Notes: generated from the sequence alone by a model not told the origin. A stretch of 44,892 bases of DNA from Synechococcaceae cyanobacterium (GCA_947442825.1 CANEWU010000005.1:1-44892); one strand, 5' to 3'. Positions 17,035 through 29,167 are shown, counted from the first letter of the stretch. Numbers and translations: made by a program.

Positions 17035-17967
17035 GTGAACGCAGGTCCTTCCGAACCCCACACCAACGCCACCTCCTCGAGCGCCCCACAGGGCGCTCCC
17101 CATCCGCGCCGGCCCCTGCGCGGCATTCCCAGCTCCCGCGCCTACTGGGAGCTGAAGGCCGAGCAGATGATGAACCGGATCTTCGATCCGGACAGCGTGA
17201 TGGACCTGCCGGTGGAGGCAGCCCCGCCGCCTCCGCAGCGCCGCCTGCCCGTGGCAGGCGCCACCTCCGCCCCTCCCCGGCCGGCGACCACCCCCGCCCC
17301 CGCCCCGCGCCGGGAGATCCCGGTGCTACTGCTGGCCTCTCTGGGCGGGCTGTGCCTGATGAGCGCGGTGGGCACCGCATTCACCCTCACCTCCTGGAAT
17401 CAGGCGCAGCAGACCCTGCGACAGGAGCGCAATCTGCTGCTGGTGGAGCGGCTGCGCAGCCTCGGCCCCGCGGTGCCGGCACCCACCCCAGCGCCGCCCC
17501 AGCTGCTCGCCCCGGCCCCGGTGGCGCTGCAGAACCCGAGCTTGCCCGGCTCAGCTCTCCCGGGGGACACCCTGCCCCCACCCCCGGACGAACCCTGGAT
17601 CGAGGAGCTCTCCCAGCTGCCCGATCCCAACAGGCCCGCGGCCCCGATCCTGCGGGTCCCGGTGAGCCCGCGGCTGGCGGCGGCGGCGCCCCCGGCCTCC
17701 GGTCCTGGCCCCCAGCCGATTCCGGTGCGGCCCGCCGCGGCCCCCCGGGCGGCCGCTGCCACGCCACCGCCGGTTCTGGTGGGGGTGGTGGCGGCGGCCG
17801 GCAAGGCCGGCTCGGCGATCTTCCAGGTGGGCGACATCACCACCAGCGTGGGAGTGGGCGAGGCGATCGGCGGAAGCGGCTGGCGGCTGCGCATGGCCGG
17901 CGGCGACATGGCCGAAATCGAGCGGGATGGCGAAGTGCGCCGGGTGTCGATCAGCAACGGCGGCTGA
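17035..17967 (+). CDS. conserved hypothetical protein: single TM segment, Pro/Ala-rich linker, C-terminal PilP/GspC-like region (start uncertain)
   Basis: VLLLASLGGLCLMSAVGTAFTLTSWNQAQQTL, then Pro-rich stretch, then VLVGVVAAAGKAGSAIFQVGDITTSVGVGEAIGGSGWRLRMAGGDMAEIERDGEVRRVSI. Confidence 0.6.
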   Translation: MNAGPSEPHTNATSSSAPQGAPHPRRPLRGIPSSRAYWELKAEQMMNRIFDPDSVMDLPVEAAPPPPQRRLPVAGATSAPPRPATTPAPAPRREIPVLLLASLGGLCLMSAVGTAFTLTSWNQAQQTLRQERNLLLVERLRSLGPAVPAPTPAPPQLLAPAPVALQNPSLPGSALPGDTLPPPPDEPWIEELSQLPDPNRPAAPILRVPVSPRLAAAAPPASGPGPQPIPVRPAAAPRAAAATPPPVLVGVVAAAGKAGSAIFQVGDITTSVGVGEAIGGSGWRLRMAGGDMAEIERDGEVRRVSISNGG

Positions 17968-18025
17968 GCGCCGCGGCCCCGCCACGCTCCCTAGGCTCGA
18001 ACCCAAGAACGCTCCGGAGCCGCCC

Positions 18026-18706
18026 ATGCTTGCCGCCCCGTCGCGGTTGATCCCCTCCCCCCGCTCGCTCTGGCAGGCGCCGCTGGCGCAGGTGCTGGAG
18101 GCCCAGGCCGGCAGGGAGCTCAGCGGGGCGTGGAAACTGATGCTGCTCGGGGACGGCAGCCCCACCCGCCACCTTCAGCTGCTCACCGGCCATCCGGTGG
18201 AGGTGGAACTAATCGCCATGGCGCCCGAGCCCGCGGCCGATCCGGCGGCTCCCGAACAGGTGGCGGAGCTGGAGGAGCCCCTGCTGCGGCGCCAGGTGTG
18301 GCTGAACTGTGCTGGCCGCACCCTGGGCTGGGCCGAGAGCTGGTGGAACCAGGCCCAGGCCGAAGCCCACCTGCAGGACCGGAACCAGCCGATCTGGCGC
18401 AGCCTGACGGCCGGGCGGGCCGAGCTGTTCCGGGAGGTGGACGGTCTGTCCCAGGTGCAGGCCGGCTGGCTGGAGGAGCGTTTTGGCTGCGCCGGCCCGT
18501 TCTGGAGCCGCCACTACCGCTTCTTCCGCAGCGGCCGGGAGCTCACGGTGATCCGCGAGGTGTTCTCCCCGGCGCTGGAGGAATGGCTCGGGCCGGCGCC
18601 GGCCCGCGAGCGCCTGCAGGCCTTCCAACAAGACCATGGAGTTTCTTGTCGTGATGGCAAGTCATCACAGGGAACCCATGACGGATTGACGCCTGGGAAC
18701 ATCTAG
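18026..18706 (+). CDS. chorismate lyase-like (UbiC/DUF98-type) protein
   Basis: SLWQAPLAQVLEAQAGRELSGAWKLMLLGDGSPTRHLQLLTGHPVEVELI...RQVWLNC...REVFSPALEEWLG. Confidence 0.7.
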   Translation: MLAAPSRLIPSPRSLWQAPLAQVLEAQAGRELSGAWKLMLLGDGSPTRHLQLLTGHPVEVELIAMAPEPAADPAAPEQVAELEEPLLRRQVWLNCAGRTLGWAESWWNQAQAEAHLQDRNQPIWRSLTAGRAELFREVDGLSQVQAGWLEERFGCAGPFWSRHYRFFRSGRELTVIREVFSPALEEWLGPAPARERLQAFQQDHGVSCRDGKSSQGTHDGLTPGNI

Positions 18707-18736
18707 CCAGCATTCGGGGACTCTCGGAGCCCCCCC

Positions 18737-19099
18737 ATGGCCACCGCTTCCCGTACGCCCCATCGCCGACCCTCCCCCAGCCTGCGCAGCAGCGGCGATC
18801 CACCCCCCCGCCAGACACCCTCTGGCACCGCCGCCGAGGCAGGCCAGCAGGAACGGCGCCTGATCGGCCTCTGGGCCGACCTGCTCAGCGCCCTGCAACA
18901 GGCCCCCCCCGGCATCGCCACCTCAGCGGAAGAAATGGCCGGCGATCTGCCGCGCGAGCTGGTGGCCCCGGTGAACCGGGAGCTGCGTCAGCGCGGCTGC
19001 AGCTTCCAGGTGACGCCCCTCAGGAGAGACGCAACGCCTCCGCCTGCTTGCTCGCCTTCACGAGAAGCTCCCGCAGTTGATCCTCGTCGGTGTGACTGA
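18737..19099 (+). CDS. hypothetical protein
   Basis: ORF with LIGLWADLLSALQQAPPGIATSAEEMAGDLPRELVAPVNRELRQRGCSFQV; the 3' part overlaps the opposite-strand gene. Confidence 0.4.
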   Translation: MATASRTPHRRPSPSLRSSGDPPPRQTPSGTAAEAGQQERRLIGLWADLLSALQQAPPGIATSAEEMAGDLPRELVAPVNRELRQRGCSFQVTPLRRDATPPPACSPSREAPAVDPRRCD

Positions 19100-19541
19100 G
19101 GTTGGTGCGCAGCAGCTTGGCGTTCGGGGCGTGGGCGCGCAGGCGCTCCACCACCCGGTCGGGCGTCACTTCGCGCAGCAGCAGGCAGAGGGCGGCTCCC
19201 CCATTCGGCAGGGTGCTGCCCACCTCCCGCAGGAAATCGTCCTGAATGCCCAGGTCGGTGAGCAGGCCGGAGACTGCCCCCAGGCCCGCCCCAACGGCGC
19301 CGCCCAGGAGCGGATTCAGGAACAGCATCCCCACCAGGGAGCCCCAGAAACCGCCACTCACAGCGCCTGAAGCCGTGAGATTGACGGCCTGGTGCAGGTG
19401 GACGCCGCCGTCGGCCTGTCGTTCCACCACCACCGCGTCATCGAGGGCGATCAGTCGCTCGCGCTGAATGTCCACCAGCTCGCGGCGCACCTGCTCGGCC
19501 TCCGCGACTGTGGGGAAGCCGACCACCACAAGGCTGCTCAT
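19020..19541 (-). CDS. DUF1269-like membrane protein
   Basis: MSSLVVVGFPTVAEAEQVRRELVDIQRERLIALDDAVVVERQADGGVHLHQAVNLTASGAVSGGFWGSLVGMLFLNPLLG. Confidence 0.85.
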   Translation of the reverse strand: MSSLVVVGFPTVAEAEQVRRELVDIQRERLIALDDAVVVERQADGGVHLHQAVNLTASGAVSGGFWGSLVGMLFLNPLLGGAVGAGLGAVSGLLTDLGIQDDFLREVGSTLPNGGAALCLLLREVTPDRVVERLRAHAPNAKLLRTNLSHTDEDQLRELLVKASKQAEALRLS

Positions 19542-19629
19542 CGGTTCAAGGACGCGGCGCGTCCGGCTGCAACCCCTTAACCGTACCTAGGGGACCGGCG
19601 CCTGGGGGATCGGCCGGACGGCAAGGGAT

Positions 19630-20286
19630 TCAGGGGCGACGGCGGGTGGAGCGGGGCAGGGGCCGCGAGGGGGTAGCAGGAGGCGGCGAGGGCGGCCGAG
19701 GTGCCGTGAGATCGGCTGGCAAGGGCGCCGCCGGTGCGGGGCGGCGCCAGCGGGGGATGGAGAAGCTGTCGTCGTCGGGCCACTCAGCCTCGCCGGCTGC
19801 GGAGCCAGCGGGAGATTTGGCGGAGGTGCTGGCAGGGGTGTCAGCGGCAGAGGTGTCAGCGGCAGAGGCGCCTCGGCGGGAGACCGCCTCGAGGCTGCGA
19901 CGGCGGCCGTTGTCCGGGGCGGCCGGCCGCGGCGGCGGGGCGGGATCTGAGGCCTGAGCCTGGGCCGGGGTTTGGGCCGGCGGGGCGCTCCAGCGGGAGG
20001 GGGGGGAGTCCTGCCAGGGCTCACGCCAGTCGTCGCCATCGTCGAGAAGCCAGTCCATGCGCTCCTCCACCCAGCGGCCGAGGCCAGCGGCACGACCTGG
20101 GGGCCGGGAACCCGGCCGTGCCCCCGCCACGCCGTCCACCAGTTGGCGACCGGCGCTCACCCAGCGGTCGAGGCGCTGCTCCAGCGAACCGCTCGTGGAA
20201 CCGCCTGGAGAGGGGCCGGAGTTGCCACCTGAGTAGCCACCTGGGTTGCCGCCCTTGTAGCCGTCGCGGGATCGGACCATGACCAC
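19630..20286 (-). CDS. conserved hypothetical protein (low complexity, ends ...SFSIPRWRRP... tail)
   Basis: Intact 218-aa ORF with Gly/Pro/Ser-rich regions around a conserved-looking WVEERMDWLLDDGDDWREPW core. Confidence 0.5.
   Translation of the reverse strand: MVMVRSRDGYKGGNPGGYSGGNSGPSPGGSTSGSLEQRLDRWVSAGRQLVDGVAGARPGSRPPGRAAGLGRWVEERMDWLLDDGDDWREPWQDSPPSRWSAPPAQTPAQAQASDPAPPPRPAAPDNGRRRSLEAVSRRGASAADTSAADTPASTSAKSPAGSAAGEAEWPDDDSFSIPRWRRPAPAAPLPADLTAPRPPSPPPATPSRPLPRSTRRRP
19837..19866. repeat. two tandem copies of GGTGTCAGCGGCAGA (15 bp)
   Basis: Identical units 19837-19851 and 19852-19866, encoding SAADT-SAADT on the minus strand. Confidence 0.9.
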
Positions 20287-20352
20287 AAAATAACTGCCAC
20301 CGCGGCTCCGCAGCGGATCAGAGCGGGCCGCCGCAGCGGATCTGAGTGGCCC

Positions 20353-20463
20353 TCAGCGGCGGGGCAGGGCGTGGCGCGCGGCCAGCCAGCGCTCGCGCCC
20401 CAGCCCCAGCACCACGATCGTGACGCCCCCCCACTCCAGGCTCCAGAGAAAGGTGAGCAGCAA
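20353..20463 (-). CDS. putative 36-aa small membrane protein (TTG start) downstream of the SprT-like gene
   Basis: LLLTFLWSLEWGGVTIVVLGLGRERWLAARHALPRR*: one hydrophobic helix plus basic tail; no ATG, so absent from the ORF track as such. Confidence 0.3.
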   Translation of the reverse strand: MLLTFLWSLEWGGVTIVVLGLGRERWLAARHALPRR

Positions 20464-20493
20464 GGGGCAGCGCCGACGGCGGACGGGCTGAAC

Positions 20494-21066
20494 TTAGGCG
20501 GCGCTCGGCTCGAACACCAGCAGACAGCTGGCATGCCAGCGACCGTCGTGGTGGCGCTCGCAGCAGCTGCGGCAGGCCAGGTTGCTGCGTCGTCGCCGGT
20601 AGGGGGCGGTGACCCCACAGCGGGGACAGCGGGCAATCCAACGGGCCACCTCCACCGGCACCGGGTAGCAGTGGCGCAGCGTCACCTCAAACCCGTCCTG
20701 CCCGCTGTTGATGGCCGCCATCCGGGAGCGGAAGAGGGGGCCATGCACCTCACGGGCCCCAAGCACCCGGTCGACCCAGGCGTGGATCATCTCGTGGCAG
20801 AGGGTGCTGAGGGTGGCCTCGCGCGGCAGGGGATCCAGCAGCGGCCGCGACAGCACGATCTCGCACAGCTCCTGCCCCCGCCCATCCAGCCCCCGGCGGT
20901 AGAGGCCGGCGGTACGGGTGAGGCGGCCATCGCTCCAGCGCAGCCCCACCAGGGGGCGGCCGGCCTGGGCCAGGGTCCCGTCGAAATGCTCCCGGTTCAG
21001 GCGATGAAAGAGGGGAAGCAGGGGTTCGAGCGGCACGGGAAAAGGGGGCTCCGCGGGGCGCATCAT
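20494..21066 (-). CDS. SprT-like zinc metallopeptidase domain protein
   Basis: TLCHEMIHAWVDRVLGAREVHGPLFRSRMAAIN and a C-terminal zinc ribbon CPRCG...CRSCCERH. Confidence 0.88.
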   Translation of the reverse strand: MMRPAEPPFPVPLEPLLPLFHRLNREHFDGTLAQAGRPLVGLRWSDGRLTRTAGLYRRGLDGRGQELCEIVLSRPLLDPLPREATLSTLCHEMIHAWVDRVLGAREVHGPLFRSRMAAINSGQDGFEVTLRHCYPVPVEVARWIARCPRCGVTAPYRRRRSNLACRSCCERHHDGRWHASCLLVFEPSAA

Positions 21067-21133
21067 CGCTGCCCCGACGGCGCGGTGGGGTCTTCGGGCA
21101 GACTCTGGCCAACGAAAACCCCGCTGATCCGCG

Positions 21134-23652
<2,519 letters not shown>

Positions 23653-23751
23653 GGACAACCGTGCGCCATAGCAGGGCTCTGGGTACCCTGCCAAACCAGA
23701 GATCCCGGTGGAAAGTCGCCGGCAGTCAGGGTCCTCCTGTGTGGGGACCGT

Positions 23752-24693
23752 GTGTTTTCTGTTCAGCCCGCCTTTAAGATCCCGCCTACCGCCTGGTACC
23801 TCCAGGCCGTGAGGCCAGCGCCGCCCAGCCCCCCTGCTCCCCACCCGGTGGACCGCGACATCAGCCTCAGCCTCGATCCTTTCCCACGACCTGGCTCGGC
23901 CGAGCCTGCCGCCGCCGTGGCGCCAACCCCGGCCCCCATCGCGGCACCTGCGCCACCACCACCGGTCGAGATCGATCCGGCCGCGTTGCCGGAATCGTTG
24001 TGGCGGTCGCTGGCCCGCCACGAGCTGCTGGTGCCCCTGCTGCGCCAGGTCACGATCGCCAAGGCCACCGCGGAGGTGCAGCTGGGCGAAGAGGAGCGCC
24101 AACAGGCCCGCCAGGTGTGGGTCCGCAAAACCGGCATCCAGTCAGCGGAGCACCTGCAGAGCCATCTGGCGGCGTATGGCATCAGCGAGGCGGAGGCCAC
24201 CTGGCAGGCGGAGCTGCCGTTCCGCATCCAGCGCCACTGCGAGGAGCACTTCGTGCACCGGGCCGAACAGCGCTTCCTGGCCCGCAAACCCCAGCTCGAC
24301 CAGGTGATCTACAGCCTGCTGCGGGTGGAGGACGCCTCCCTGGCCCGGGAGCTCTTCCTGCGCATCTCCGAGGGGGAGGCCGACTTCGCCGAGCTGGCGG
24401 CGACCTACTCCCAGGGCCCGGAGCGGGCCACCCGCGGCATCGTCGGCCCTGTGCCGCTGCTCCAGGCCCACCCCACCCTGGCGGAGCGCCTGCGCACCAT
24501 CCGCCCCGGCGAACTCCAACCCCCCTTGCCGATCGAGCAGTGGTGGCTGGTGATGCGGCTCGAGAGCCTGCGCTCCGCCTCCTTCGACGACGAGATGCGG
24601 CTGCGGATGTCGCGGGAGCTGTTTGAGGAGTGGGTGGAGGAGGAGGTGGCCCGCCACATCACCGCCCGCCCGATCGAGCAGCCGCAGCCATGA
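23752..24693 (+). CDS. PpiC-type peptidylprolyl isomerase domain protein (start uncertain)
   Basis: RELFLRISEGEADFAELAATYSQGPERATRGIVGPVPLLQAHPTLAERLRTIRPGELQPPLPIEQWWLVMRLE: parvulin core. Confidence 0.82.
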   Translation: MFSVQPAFKIPPTAWYLQAVRPAPPSPPAPHPVDRDISLSLDPFPRPGSAEPAAAVAPTPAPIAAPAPPPPVEIDPAALPESLWRSLARHELLVPLLRQVTIAKATAEVQLGEEERQQARQVWVRKTGIQSAEHLQSHLAAYGISEAEATWQAELPFRIQRHCEEHFVHRAEQRFLARKPQLDQVIYSLLRVEDASLARELFLRISEGEADFAELAATYSQGPERATRGIVGPVPLLQAHPTLAERLRTIRPGELQPPLPIEQWWLVMRLESLRSASFDDEMRLRMSRELFEEWVEEEVARHITARPIEQPQP

Positions 24694-27683
24694 CCCACAC
24701 CGTCCCCCCCCAGCTGGAGAGCGTGCTGACGCGCGATCCCCTGCAGCGCCTCAGCCCGCAGGGCCAGGAGGCCCTGCGCCAACGGGGCACCATCCAGAGC
24801 TTTGCTGAGGGTCAGCGGCTCAGCGGAGACGATGCCATCGGCGATCGGGTGCTGCTGCTCCTGGAGGGGGAGGCGCGCCTGCTGGGCGAGCGCGATGGGC
24901 GGCCCTTCACCCTCGAGCGCCTCGGACCCGGCGCCATCGTGGGGCTGGCCTCCATGCTGCGGGCCGATCCCTGCGAGGCGGTGAGCGCCGCCACCGCCGT
25001 GCTGGCGCTGGCGATCCCCGACGTCCTGATGCTCGAGCTGCTCACGGCGGCGACGGAGGGCTCCTTCCGCGACTGGGCGCAGCACCAGCTCTGGACCGCC
25101 GAGCTCCATGCCCTGCTGGAGCGTCAGGAGCAGATGCGAGGCGGCGGCGGCTTCGACCCGGCGGCCTGGCGGACACGGCTCACGGCTCTGCGCCCCCGCT
25201 GCCGCCCCCTGGCGCCCCAGGAACGAACCGGGGCGCCCCTGGCCGACGACGAACGCCTGGTTCTGGCCAGCGCCAACGTGCCGGAGGTCCCCCTGGGCAC
25301 CCCCCTGGCTGCGGATGCCCCCCTGCCGAAAGCGCTCCCGCCCCTGCCGCTGCGCCTGCTGGTGGTGCCCGCCGAGGTTTTGGTAGCGACCCCTGCTCCC
25401 ACCGCAGCCGCGCTTTCCCTGCCGGCAGCCCATGGGCCTGGCACAGAGGGCGCCGAGGCTTCCCCCGGGGCGCTGGTGCCCCAGCCGGGCAGCGAGCCTC
25501 TGCCCACCAGCCTCGACCTGGGTCAGCCCAGCTCCAGCCGCGGCCTCACCCTGGTGCGCGCCCGCGGCAGCCTCGACGGAACGCTGGCCTGCTTCCAGAT
25601 GCTCGGCAAGATGCTCGAGCTGCCCTACCGCCGCGACGCGGTGGAGAAGATCCTCCGCGACACCCTGCGCCGCGGCAAGCAACCCGATCTGCAGCTCTGC
25701 GGACAGATCGCGGCGATGCTCGGTCTGCTGGTGAGCGGCGCCCGGGTGCCTGCGGCAGCCGCCACCCGTCTGATCACCCCCTGCCTGATCCCGTGGGGCG
25801 ACAGCTTCGCGGTGGTCTCCCAGAGCAACGCCGGCGGGCTCACCCTCGCCTCCCCAGCCGACGGCTGGGTGCGTCTCTCGCCGGCCCAGATCGCCGAGCA
25901 ATGGCCTGAGGGTCTCGAGGTGCTCCTTCTGGAGCGCAGCACCGCCACGCCGGAGCAGAAATTCGGTCCCGGCTGGTTCTGGCCGGCGCTGAAGCGCTAC
26001 CGGGGGATGTTGGTGCAGGTGCTGGTGGCGTCGTTCGTCGTTCAGCTGTTCAGCCTGGCCAATCCGCTGCTGATTCAGGTGATCATCGACAAGGTGATCT
26101 CCCAGCGCAGCCTCGACACACTGCAAATCCTGGGCATGGCCCTGGTGGTGGTCACCTTGATGGAGGGAGTGATCGGCTCCCTGCGTACCTTCCTGTTCAC
26201 CGACACCACCAATCGCATCGATCTACGGCTGGGCGCCGAGGTGATCGACCACCTGCTACGGCTGCCGCTGGGCTATTTCGATCGCCGGCCTGTGGGCGAA
26301 CTGGGCACCCGCATCGCCGAGCTGGAGAAGATCCGCAACTTCCTCACCGGCCAGGCCCTGATCACGGTGCTGGATGCCGCCTTCTCGGTGATCTACGTCA
26401 TCGTGATGGCCCTCTACAGCTGGTTGCTCACGATCATTGCCCTGGCGGTACTGCCCATCCAGATCGGCCTCACCCTGCTGGGCGCCCCCCTGTTCCGCCG
26501 TCAGTACCGCCAGGCCGCGGAGGAGAACGCCCGCACCCAGAGCCACCTGGTGGAGGTGCTCACGGGCGTGCAGACCGTGAAGGCCCAGAACGTGGAGATG
26601 GTGAGTCGCTGGAAGTGGCAGGAGTACTACGCCAAGTACATCTCCCGCACCTTTGAGAAAACGATCACCGGCACCTTCCTCAACGAGAGCAGCCAGGTGC
26701 TGCAGAAGCTCTCCCAGCTGCTGGTGCTCTGGGTGGGGGCCACATTGGTGCTCAAGGGTGAACTCACCCTCGGCCAGCTGATCGCCTTCCGCATCATCAG
26801 CGGTTATGTGACCCAGCCGTTGCTGCGCCTTTCCTCCATCTGGCAGAACATCCAGGAACTGCGGGTGTCCTTCGAGCGTCTGGCCGATGTGGTGGACACC
26901 CCGGAGGAATCCACCCCCTCCGACCGAGCCAACATCCCCCTGCCTCCTGTGGAGGGCGATGTGGTGTACGAGAACGTGAGCTTCAGCTTCACCCCAGGCG
27001 GCCAGGAAGTGCTCACCAACATCAACCTGCACGTCCCGAAGGGTACGTTTGTGGGGATCGTGGGCCAGAGCGGCAGCGGCAAGAGCACCATGATGAAGCT
27101 GTTGCCGCGCCTTTATTCCCCCACCAGCGGCCGCATCCTGGTCGATGGGTACAACATCGACAAGGTGGAGCTCTATTCGCTGCGCCGACAGGTGGGCATC
27201 GTGCCCCAGGATCCGCTGCTGTTCAGCGGCACGATCAGCGAGAACATTGCCCTCACCGCCCCGGATTCCACGAGCGACGCGATCGTCAGGGCCGCCCGCA
27301 TCGCCGGCGCCCACGACTTCATCATGGAACTTCCCTCCGGCTACAGCTCACCCCTTGGCGAGAGGGGCGCCTCCCTCTCCGGAGGGCAGCGCCAGCGCAT
27401 CGCCATCGCCCGCACCTTGCTGGGCAATCCCCAGATGCTGGTGCTCGATGAGGCCACAAGCGCCCTCGACTACGACACCGAGCGACAGGTTTGTGACAAC
27501 CTGCGCGAGGCGATGGCCCATGCCACGGTGTTCTTCATCACCCACCGCCTCAGCACGATCCGCCGCGCCGATCGAATCGTGATGATGCACCAGGGGGCGA
27601 TCGTGGAGCTGGGCACCCATGAAGAGCTGATGGCCCTCAAGGGCCGCTACTTCGCCCTTTACCGCCAGCAGGAGGCGAGCTGA
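24690..27683 (+). CDS. type I secretion ABC transporter permease/ATPase with N-terminal cyclic nucleotide-binding-like and degenerate C39-like regions
   Basis: N-term LFDP-like CNB (ERLGPGAIVGLASMLRADPCEAVSA), then TM domain, VGQSGSGKSTMMKLLPRLY, LSGGQRQRIAIARTLLGNPQMLVLDEATSALDY. Confidence 0.92.
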   Translation: MTHTVPPQLESVLTRDPLQRLSPQGQEALRQRGTIQSFAEGQRLSGDDAIGDRVLLLLEGEARLLGERDGRPFTLERLGPGAIVGLASMLRADPCEAVSAATAVLALAIPDVLMLELLTAATEGSFRDWAQHQLWTAELHALLERQEQMRGGGGFDPAAWRTRLTALRPRCRPLAPQERTGAPLADDERLVLASANVPEVPLGTPLAADAPLPKALPPLPLRLLVVPAEVLVATPAPTAAALSLPAAHGPGTEGAEASPGALVPQPGSEPLPTSLDLGQPSSSRGLTLVRARGSLDGTLACFQMLGKMLELPYRRDAVEKILRDTLRRGKQPDLQLCGQIAAMLGLLVSGARVPAAAATRLITPCLIPWGDSFAVVSQSNAGGLTLASPADGWVRLSPAQIAEQWPEGLEVLLLERSTATPEQKFGPGWFWPALKRYRGMLVQVLVASFVVQLFSLANPLLIQVIIDKVISQRSLDTLQILGMALVVVTLMEGVIGSLRTFLFTDTTNRIDLRLGAEVIDHLLRLPLGYFDRRPVGELGTRIAELEKIRNFLTGQALITVLDAAFSVIYVIVMALYSWLLTIIALAVLPIQIGLTLLGAPLFRRQYRQAAEENARTQSHLVEVLTGVQTVKAQNVEMVSRWKWQEYYAKYISRTFEKTITGTFLNESSQVLQKLSQLLVLWVGATLVLKGELTLGQLIAFRIISGYVTQPLLRLSSIWQNIQELRVSFERLADVVDTPEESTPSDRANIPLPPVEGDVVYENVSFSFTPGGQEVLTNINLHVPKGTFVGIVGQSGSGKSTMMKLLPRLYSPTSGRILVDGYNIDKVELYSLRRQVGIVPQDPLLFSGTISENIALTAPDSTSDAIVRAARIAGAHDFIMELPSGYSSPLGERGASLSGGQRQRIAIARTLLGNPQMLVLDEATSALDYDTERQVCDNLREAMAHATVFFITHRLSTIRRADRIVMMHQGAIVELGTHEELMALKGRYFALYRQQEAS

Positions 27684-28840
27684 TGGCCCCCAACCCGTTC
27701 CGCCAGGCCCAGAATCGCCTCGAGAGCCTGGTGCACACCGACAACGACGATGTGGTGCTGCAGCAGTCCCGGGTGTGGGCCCGCAGCATCACCTGGACCC
27801 TGATTGGTGTCACCGGCTTCGCCCTGGCCTGGCTGGCGCTGGCCAAAACAGAGGAGATCGTTACGGCCCCGGGCAAGCTCGAACCCCTCGGGGTGGTGAA
27901 GGAGATCCAGATGCCGGTGGGCGGGGTGGTGGATGAGGTCCTGGTGAAGGAGGGGGATGCGGTGCGCAAGGGGCAGATATTGCTACGGCTCGACACGGTG
28001 ACCAGCCGTGACCGCCAGCAGAGCATCCTCAAGACGATCGCCTTCAAGCAACAGCAACTGCGCCTCAAGCGCGAAGAACTGGTGCGCTATCTGGCGGTGA
28101 ACGACACCGAGCAGCAGGTGCTGGTGGAGCGGCTGGGGTTGGAGAGCGAGGTGCTCGGCAGGCTGGAAACCCTCAACCGCCAGGGGGCTGTGCAGGAGCT
28201 CCAGTACCTGAGCCAGGTGAACAAGGTGCAGGAGGTGGAGGGACAGATCAAGCAGTCGAAGGTGGAGCGGCTGCGGCAGGAGGCGATCCTGCAGCAGGGC
28301 ATCCGTGAGCTGCAAAGCGAGCTGGCTGATCTGCGCAGCAAGCTGGTGGAGCTCGATGTGAACATCCGCTATCAGGAGATCCGTGCGCCGGAAGATGGGG
28401 TGGTGTTCGAGCTCAAGCCAAAGAGCAAGGGCTTTGTGGCCCAAACCAGCGAACCGGTGATGAAAGTGGTGCCCTACGACCGGCTGGAGGCGCGGGTGGA
28501 GGTGCCGAGCCGGGAGATCGGTTTCGTGAGCGTGGGCAAACGGGCGGAGATCAGCATCGACTCCTACCCCTCCACCGATTTCGGGGTGCTGCAAGGCACG
28601 GTGCGTCGCATCGGCTCCGACGCCCTGCCCCCCGACGAGCGAGACCAGAGCAAGCAGTTCTACCGCTTCCCGGTGGACATCAAGCTCAACCAGCAGCAGA
28701 TGAGACTCAAGAGTGGCCAGCCCCTCGATCTCAAGGTGGGCATGTCCCTGACGGCCAACATCAAGCTGCGCAAGGTGACCTACCTGCAGTTGCTGCTCAG
28801 CGATTTCAAGGACAAGGCCGACGCCCTGCGCCGCATCTGA
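27683..28840 (+). CDS. HlyD family membrane fusion/periplasmic adaptor
   Basis: ITWTLIGVTGFALAWLALAKTEEIVTAPGKLEPLGVVKEIQMPVGGVVDEVLVKEGDAVRKGQILLRLD. Confidence 0.92.
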   Translation: MAPNPFRQAQNRLESLVHTDNDDVVLQQSRVWARSITWTLIGVTGFALAWLALAKTEEIVTAPGKLEPLGVVKEIQMPVGGVVDEVLVKEGDAVRKGQILLRLDTVTSRDRQQSILKTIAFKQQQLRLKREELVRYLAVNDTEQQVLVERLGLESEVLGRLETLNRQGAVQELQYLSQVNKVQEVEGQIKQSKVERLRQEAILQQGIRELQSELADLRSKLVELDVNIRYQEIRAPEDGVVFELKPKSKGFVAQTSEPVMKVVPYDRLEARVEVPSREIGFVSVGKRAEISIDSYPSTDFGVLQGTVRRIGSDALPPDERDQSKQFYRFPVDIKLNQQQMRLKSGQPLDLKVGMSLTANIKLRKVTYLQLLLSDFKDKADALRRI

Positions 28841-28848
28841 CCCCTGCC

Positions 28849-29028
28849 ATGGCCGAACCTGAGCTGCCGCCAGGGATCACTCGCTGGATCCGCACCGACT
28901 GCGGCCGGGCCAAGTACCTCCAGCTGGCGGCCCGCCCCGGCCCGTGGGCGAAGCTGCGGCTGGCCTGGTTCGTGCTGATCGCGGCCGTGCGGGATCTGCC
29001 GCTCGCCTGGGGAGCGACGCGCCCCTAG
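28849..29028 (+). CDS. 59-aa small protein between HlyD and the RTX gene
   Basis: ATG 28849, stop TAG 29026-29028: MAEPELPPGITRWIRTDCGRAKYLQLAARPGPWAKLRLAWFVLIAAVRDLPLAWGATRP. Too short for the ORF track. Confidence 0.5.
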   Translation: MAEPELPPGITRWIRTDCGRAKYLQLAARPGPWAKLRLAWFVLIAAVRDLPLAWGATRP

Positions 29029-29167
29029 GCAGGGGCCGCACGGTGGCGAAACCACCACAAGCCCACATCCCAAGGGCCTTGCAGATAATTTGGTAAGAAT
29101 TGGGCTATGGTTGCAAAACCACGGCTCTTATGCCGTTCGACAGGCCTCTGGGTTCCGATCGCCTCCG

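Noticed and set aside
19837-19866. 15-bp tandem duplication as a regulatory repeat
   Set aside because: It is in frame inside a low-complexity coding region and simply duplicates SAADT.
29043-29075. GGTGGcgaaaCCACC hairpin as terminator before the RTX gene
   Set aside because: Only 5 bp and no T-tract.
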